DNA of 9,277 bases from Helicobacteraceae bacterium. Its GTDB lineage: Bacteria; Campylobacterota; Campylobacteria; Campylobacterales; SZUA-545. The notes below the pieces were generated by a model, which made no database searches, was not told the origin of the DNA, and saw nothing but the letters and a program-made list of their open reading frames with translations. The translations under genes were made by a program, and so were the position numbers. Shown one piece after another: positions 5,885-9,277 of the stretch. Positions within the stretch are counted from its first letter, which is position 1, and every line of letters starts with the position of its first letter. Location of the stretch: contig JAISRI010000018.1 of assembly GCA_031273735.1 (NCBI GenBank), forward strand, positions 1-9,277, read 5' to 3'.

Positions 5885-7699
5885 TTAGTAATTGATATTG
5901 GTAGATTGTAACAAACGCACGCGCAACTCTATGCGTCTGCTTGCCTGATCGGGTTTGCCCTGTGCGGTTTTTGAATAATCCGCGCCCAGTCCGAACGTCT
6001 CGATCTGGATATTGCTCCCTCTTTCGTAGAGCATAGCGGCAAGGGTTCGCGCTCTAGCTTGGCTAACCTCGTAATTTTGTTTAGCCGCACCCGTGCGATC
6101 GGCGTGTCCGTAGATCGTCAGACTTGGAATCAAGCCCGCTTTCGCCGCCGCGCCTTCAAGCTCGATTAGCATATCCGCCGCTTTTTGCAGTTTAGACCTG
6201 TCCGCGTCTATCGGATCGGCTTTACCGATCGGAAACTCCACTTCGATCTTCTCGATCTCTGAGACAAGCGCGACGATCTGCGCCATATTTGGATCTTTTA
6301 GCTCGCTCGTATCGACCGAAGCGACTCCGTGCGTATGCTCCAAAACGTTTTTAATCGAAGATATCCACCATAGCGGCGCCTCGCCTTTAAGCGCGACGGT
6401 TCTGCCGTCGAAATCTATCGTTACCTTGCTTCCTTCGGGAGGCTTGACCAGCGCCTTTACGCGCCGTTCGACGATCTGCGGTTCTAGAGAGATAAAGGAG
6501 GTATAGACGGGATCGATATACGCCGCCATAGGATTGCCCGCGAGCGTCTCCTCAAGCGTCCGCGAATATTCGTCGCGCAAGAGCGTAAAGCGCGTTCTGC
6601 CGTTTTTTGTATCGCCGCGACCAAGCGCCAAAATGCCCGGTTCCGCGTTTAGCGCGATCCGCGCCGCGTCAAGATTGCGTTCGCGTTGCAAATACCGCCA
6701 ATATGAAAAGCCGAGCGTCGCGCAAATAAGAAGCAAAATCGCGATTGCGATCGCCCTACCCCACGTCGGAAAGCGTTTATGCTCTTCGACGTAGCGCTCC
6801 TCTAAAAGCGGTTCTAAATAGGTAAAGGCGTGTTGAAAAGGCGTTGGATCGCCGTTAAACTCCGATAACTGATCGTCGTATTCGGACAAAAGCCGATCGA
6901 GCGCGTCGCGGACGCGAAGCCGCAAATCCTCCGGCGGCGTTCCTCGCGCAAGGCAGGCAAGATAGGCTTTTTCGCGCTTTTCGATCACGATCGTATAGTC
7001 GCCGATATGAAGCGTTTCTAGGTTGTCGCTAGCGCCCACGCCAAAGCAATCCCGCGCGAAATCGTTGATCGCCGATAACATCGCTCCGACCATATTCGCG
7101 TCTTGATTCTCCGCGCCAACCCTAGCCAAACGCGAAAGCGCCATTCCCGTTTCGCAATGCACGAAAAATATCTCCTCTACGCGATAGACGATCGTATGCA
7201 ACAAAACGACGTCGCTAAAACTTTTGCCCGTCCGCCAAGCCTCCAGCCGCCAACGAAGCCCGCGCCAAGAGAGCGAGTTTTCAAGGCTCTGCGAAAAGCT
7301 GTTAAGCATAGTTCGCAGATTTTCGCCGATCGACCTTCGAATCGAGGGACCCATCAACGGAAAAAGTAGATCGACAAACTCCTGCTGGCGCGTTTTCATA
7401 GATTTGGCTACGATTTTCTCGACCATAGGCGACATAGCGTATAAAAACCGCTCGTCTTTGCCCGCTCTGGCGACGATAGAATCGGAGATAATTTTCATCA
7501 TCTCGTTTGCGCTTAAACTTCCGCCGTCAAACATCTGTTTAAGTTTGTTGATAATGAAAAGCTCGCGCCGAAATAGTTTCAGGCGCAACTCTTCAAGCTC
7601 TGGATCGTCGTTTAGCGGCGGCAAATCGCGCCAGCTTTGTTTGCGCTCTTTCTCCTCTTTAACAATCCTTTCGTCTAGCGTAGGCTCGTTGGTTTCCAT
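5885..7699 (-). CDS. Trans-envelope protein: longin/roadblock-like cytoplasmic region, membrane helix, OmpA domain
   Basis: 604 residues with no signal peptide. A charged N-terminal part (1-160) is followed by a region (about 165-290) whose pattern fits longin/roadblock-like domains found beside bacterial small GTPases: NMVGAMLSAINDF, then LHIGDYTIVIE, ARGTPPEDLR and FNGD. One membrane helix lies at about 314-334. The periplasmic part has a BON-like stretch (about 420-465) and a C-terminal OmpA domain (about 485-597) with GHADRTG (531-537), NYEVSQARA (542-550) and RRIELRV, the usual peptidoglycan-binding features. The N-in topology would place the longin-like part in the cytoplasm, where it could bind the GTPase encoded 24 nt downstream. 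It starts 7 nt after the coiled-coil gene. The OmpA call is firm; the longin-like call is pattern-based. Confidence 0.85.
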   Translation of the reverse strand: METNEPTLDERIVKEEKERKQSWRDLPPLNDDPELEELRLKLFRRELFIINKLKQMFDGGSLSANEMMKIISDSIVARAGKDERFLYAMSPMVEKIVAKSMKTRQQEFVDLLFPLMGPSIRRSIGENLRTMLNSFSQSLENSLSWRGLRWRLEAWRTGKSFSDVVLLHTIVYRVEEIFFVHCETGMALSRLARVGAENQDANMVGAMLSAINDFARDCFGVGASDNLETLHIGDYTIVIEKREKAYLACLARGTPPEDLRLRVRDALDRLLSEYDDQLSEFNGDPTPFQHAFTYLEPLLEERYVEEHKRFPTWGRAIAIAILLLICATLGFSYWRYLQRERNLDAARIALNAEPGILALGRGDTKNGRTRFTLLRDEYSRTLEETLAGNPMAAYIDPVYTSFISLEPQIVERRVKALVKPPEGSKVTIDFDGRTVALKGEAPLWWISSIKNVLEHTHGVASVDTSELKDPNMAQIVALVSEIEKIEVEFPIGKADPIDADRSKLQKAADMLIELEGAAAKAGLIPSLTIYGHADRTGAAKQNYEVSQARARTLAAMLYERGSNIQIETFGLGADYSKTAQGKPDQASRRIELRVRLLQSTNINY

Positions 7700-7706
7700 A
7701 ACCCTT

Positions 7707-8183
7707 TTAGCCGCCGACGTTTTGCGCTAGATCGCCAAAAAGTTTTGAGAGGGACTCTTTAGATACGAGTTCGGCTTTTAACGCCGCCGATAGATCCTCG
7801 ATCGTTCTTAAAGCCTCGCTATGCCGATCGCTAATCGCGCCAAATAACCGCTCGTTGGAATCCGCGATTAGCGCGTTTAAGCCGCTTTCGGCTTTCAAAA
7901 GAGCGGCGTTTAACGCCTTCGCGCTGGAATCAAGTTCGGCTCTTAGCCGCGCTATTCTCTCTTCGATCCGATCGTTTGTCTCGCCGCGTTTCGTCGCCTC
8001 CGCTTGCGCGTTTTCTTTAAGCGCCGCCTCGAAAAGATCGCACCTTGCGCGAGTTTCGTTCGCCAAACTCTCGATACGCGCCGCCAAAAGCTCCTCTTGA
8101 CGCTCGATACGATCCTCGATCTGCTTTACCTGCGCGCCAAACAAAAGATCGCGCACCTGCTCCATTCCGCCGCCGTCCGACAC
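7707..8183 (-). CDS. Coiled-coil protein of unknown function, first gene of the GTPase operon
   Basis: 158 residues, almost wholly helical with long heptad-like stretches rich in Glu, Arg, Ala and Leu (for example KQIEDRIERQEELLAARIES and later RTIEDLSAALKAEL). There is no membrane helix, signal peptide or catalytic motif. The start is GTG 8183-8181, backed by GAGGGGG about 4-6 nt upstream; an internal ATG six codons later is a weaker choice. Its stop is 7 nt before the OmpA-domain gene, so the two are almost certainly co-transcribed. A scaffold or adaptor role in the GTPase complex is the natural inference. Low-complexity coiled coils give poor homology evidence, so the family is not named. 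Confidence 0.8.
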   Translation of the reverse strand: MSDGGGMEQVRDLLFGAQVKQIEDRIERQEELLAARIESLANETRARCDLFEAALKENAQAEATKRGETNDRIEERIARLRAELDSSAKALNAALLKAESGLNALIADSNERLFGAISDRHSEALRTIEDLSAALKAELVSKESLSKLFGDLAQNVGG

Positions 8184-8216
8184 GTCGCCCCCTCGAAACC
8201 ATATATTTTGACGTTC

Positions 8217-8222
8217 ATAATA
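8217..8222 (-). promoter_or_regulatory. Extended -10 of the four-gene GTPase operon
   Basis: TGCTATTAT on the minus strand (TGn extension at 8225-8223), about 33 nt upstream of the GTG at 8183 and preceded by a T-run. It is divergent from the exonuclease promoter. Confidence 0.5.
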
Positions 8223-8278
8223 GCAAAAAATATAGATTTGTCGTCGTTAAAAATCAATTTGCATTGCGATATGATTAC

Positions 8279-8284
8279 TATAAT
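8279..8284 (+). promoter_or_regulatory. -10 box of the exonuclease gene
   Basis: TATAAT 30 nt before the ATG at 8315. AAGGA (8300-8304) serves as ribosome binding site. Confidence 0.5.
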
Positions 8285-8314
8285 TTTTAATTTTGCTTGA
8301 AGGAAAACCTTAAA

Positions 8315-9250
8315 ATGCTACTGCTAGATTATAGCTCCCTCTTTATTCAGTGCGCGTTCGCTTTGCGAAAACGCGGACAAATCTATTCGGAGCGGAGCTT
8401 AAAAATCGCGTTTCTCTCCCGTCTTTTCGCGCTAAATAAACGTTTCAAAAGATACGGCAAGGTCTATATATTCGCCGATTCGGGTAAATACTGGCGGTGC
8501 GAAGAGTTTGCGGGCTACAAGAAAAAACGCGCCGAAAGACGGCTTACGGACGATATAGATTGGGATAAACTGCATAATTTACAAGATACGATCGCTAAAG
8601 AAATCAGAATAAATCTACCTTACGCGATTATGTCGATCGACGCGCTCGAAGCCGACGATCTGATTGCGCTTGCCTGCCGTTTTTACGCGTCGAGAAGAGG
8701 AGCGCACCTGATTATAAGCTCCGATAAAGACCTGACGCAGCTATTGCGATCGCCCAATATCAGCCAATGGAGCACGGGCAAACACGCTTTCTTGCAATAC
8801 GATCCGAAGGCTTTTAAGGCGCAACTTTTGCGCGGCGATAGTTCCGATAGCGTGCCTAGCATTTACTTTGACGGCGAAAAACTGATCGAAAGCGCGGGCA
8901 AGCGGCGACTTACCGACGCTAGGTTGGAGCAGATCGACATTTCTAGCGCAGAGTCTTTTCGCGCCTATTTCAAAAACGATCCCGAAATAGAGTCGATCTC
9001 GGCGAATTACGATAGAAACCGCTTGCTAATCGATCTAAACTATATTCCGCGCAGATTTTTCCCGATTTTTCATAAAACGCTTAGACAAGCGCGGCAAGCC
9101 GCCGAGATCGCCGCGAAAAACGCTACGGAATATCTAAACGAGATCGGCTTATTAAAGAAGGGTCAATCCTACTTTAGGTATCCTCTAATCCTATTGAAGC
9201 TAGGATATGACCATGAAAAACAAGTATTTAAGAAGAACGCACATATCTGA
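8315..9250 (+). CDS. T4 RNase H-like 5'-3' exonuclease (FEN/PIN-type), C-terminus fused to an IS end
   Basis: 311 residues from ATG 8315 (the upstream in-frame TTG at 8297 overlaps the ribosome binding site and is rejected). It resembles phage T4 RNase H along its length: LLLDYS (Asp5), FADSGKYWR (Asp55), YKKKR, EADD (112-115), SSDKD (135-139), ISQWS, RGDSSDSV (174-180) and LIDLNYIP. All expected metal-binding acidic residues are present, so removal of RNA primers or 5' flaps is likely. This is not the standalone exonuclease form usual in bacteria, which suggests phage ancestry or an uncommon bacterial branch. Residues from about 283 to the stop are encoded by the inserted IS1595-type element that begins at 9160. 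The T4 protein ends at about the same point, so the catalytic domain seems whole and function may persist. Confidence 0.85.
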   Translation: MLLLDYSSLFIQCAFALRKRGQIYSERSLKIAFLSRLFALNKRFKRYGKVYIFADSGKYWRCEEFAGYKKKRAERRLTDDIDWDKLHNLQDTIAKEIRINLPYAIMSIDALEADDLIALACRFYASRRGAHLIISSDKDLTQLLRSPNISQWSTGKHAFLQYDPKAFKAQLLRGDSSDSVPSIYFDGEKLIESAGKRRLTDARLEQIDISSAESFRAYFKNDPEIESISANYDRNRLLIDLNYIPRRFFPIFHKTLRQARQAAEIAAKNATEYLNEIGLLKKGQSYFRYPLILLKLGYDHEKQVFKKNAHI

Positions 9251-9277
9251 GCGTAAGTTCAAACAGATTCTAAAGCT
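9160..9277 (+). mobile_element. Left end of an IS1595-family insertion sequence, continues beyond the window
   Basis: The element starts at about 9160 (GGGTCAATCC). From there to the transposase start it aligns without gaps to the minus-strand end of the miniature element (GGCTCAAGAC), the 29 bases from GG to TCTAA being equal in length and AGCTAGGATATGAC identical. The boundary is inferred from that alignment; the other end and any target duplication lie outside the window. Confidence 0.7.
9213..9277 (+). CDS. IS1595-family transposase, N-terminal fragment cut by the window edge
   Basis: From ATG 9213 the 21 complete codons read MKNKYLRRTH then ISERKFKQILK, the typical opening of IS1595/ISXO2-like transposases (KYLKRSxISExKFxxIL). 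TAGGA seven nt upstream is the ribosome binding site; an ATG at 9207 in frame is possible. The frame overlaps the exonuclease's fused tail by 38 bp in another frame. The catalytic domain is not in the window, so the state of the gene is unknown. Confidence 0.7.
   Translation, partial: MKNKYLRRTHISERKFKQILK

Noticed and set aside
7224..7730. Plus-strand 168-codon frame
   Set aside because: Antisense to the N-terminal part of the OmpA-domain protein, with low-complexity Ser/Arg composition typical of a shadow frame and no ribosome binding site.

Overview
The window looks like chromosomal DNA of an uncultured, AT-leaning Gram-negative bacterium, most probably a member of the Campylobacterota. 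That placement is inference. It rests on TATAAT -10 boxes with T-rich upstream DNA and no clear -35, a dinucleotide-repeat contingency gene of the kind common in that phylum, the OmpA-domain envelope protein, and the general gene content. The six-base palindrome CGATCG is strikingly abundant (at least eight in the first 1.3 kb).

Left part (1-1484). The start of an unidentified minus-strand gene runs off the left edge, with a strong ribosome binding site and a -10 box. Divergent from it is a glycosyltransferase-like gene (253-1342) of the fucosyltransferase/NodZ type. An (AG)9 tract splits it into two reading frames. With 10 or 7 repeat units it would encode one 361-363 residue protein; with the 9 units seen here it is off. 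This is a likely phase-variable surface-glycan gene.

Centre left (1485-3650). A two-gene minus-strand operon encodes a GAF/HD-GYP cyclic-di-GMP phosphodiesterase followed by a metallo-beta-lactamase-fold protein of the class II cyclic-nucleotide phosphodiesterase type. A complete tRNA-Phe (GAA) gene with its own promoter is divergent from them.

Middle (3645-4450). A 195-bp non-autonomous element (3748-3942) has long imperfect terminal inverted repeats and a decayed copy of the first 20 or so codons of an IS1595-type transposase. It is followed by two tiny overlapping unidentified genes, the first possibly cut at its 5' end by the element.

Right-centre (4455-8183). A minus-strand operon of four tightly spaced genes encodes a coiled-coil protein, a trans-envelope protein (cytoplasmic longin/roadblock-like region, one membrane helix, OmpA peptidoglycan-binding domain), a Rab/Ras-like small GTPase without the usual catalytic glutamine, and a GGDEF diguanylate cyclase translationally coupled to the GTPase. 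I read this as one envelope-anchored GTPase switch tied to cyclic-di-GMP output. It is the most interesting system in the window.

Right end (8203-9277). Divergent from that operon is a gene for a T4 RNase H-like 5'-3' exonuclease. Its last 29 codons are supplied by the end of an inserted IS1595-family element, whose transposase begins at 9213 and leaves the window. The same element family therefore appears twice: a live-looking left end at 9160 and the miniature remnant at 3748-3942.
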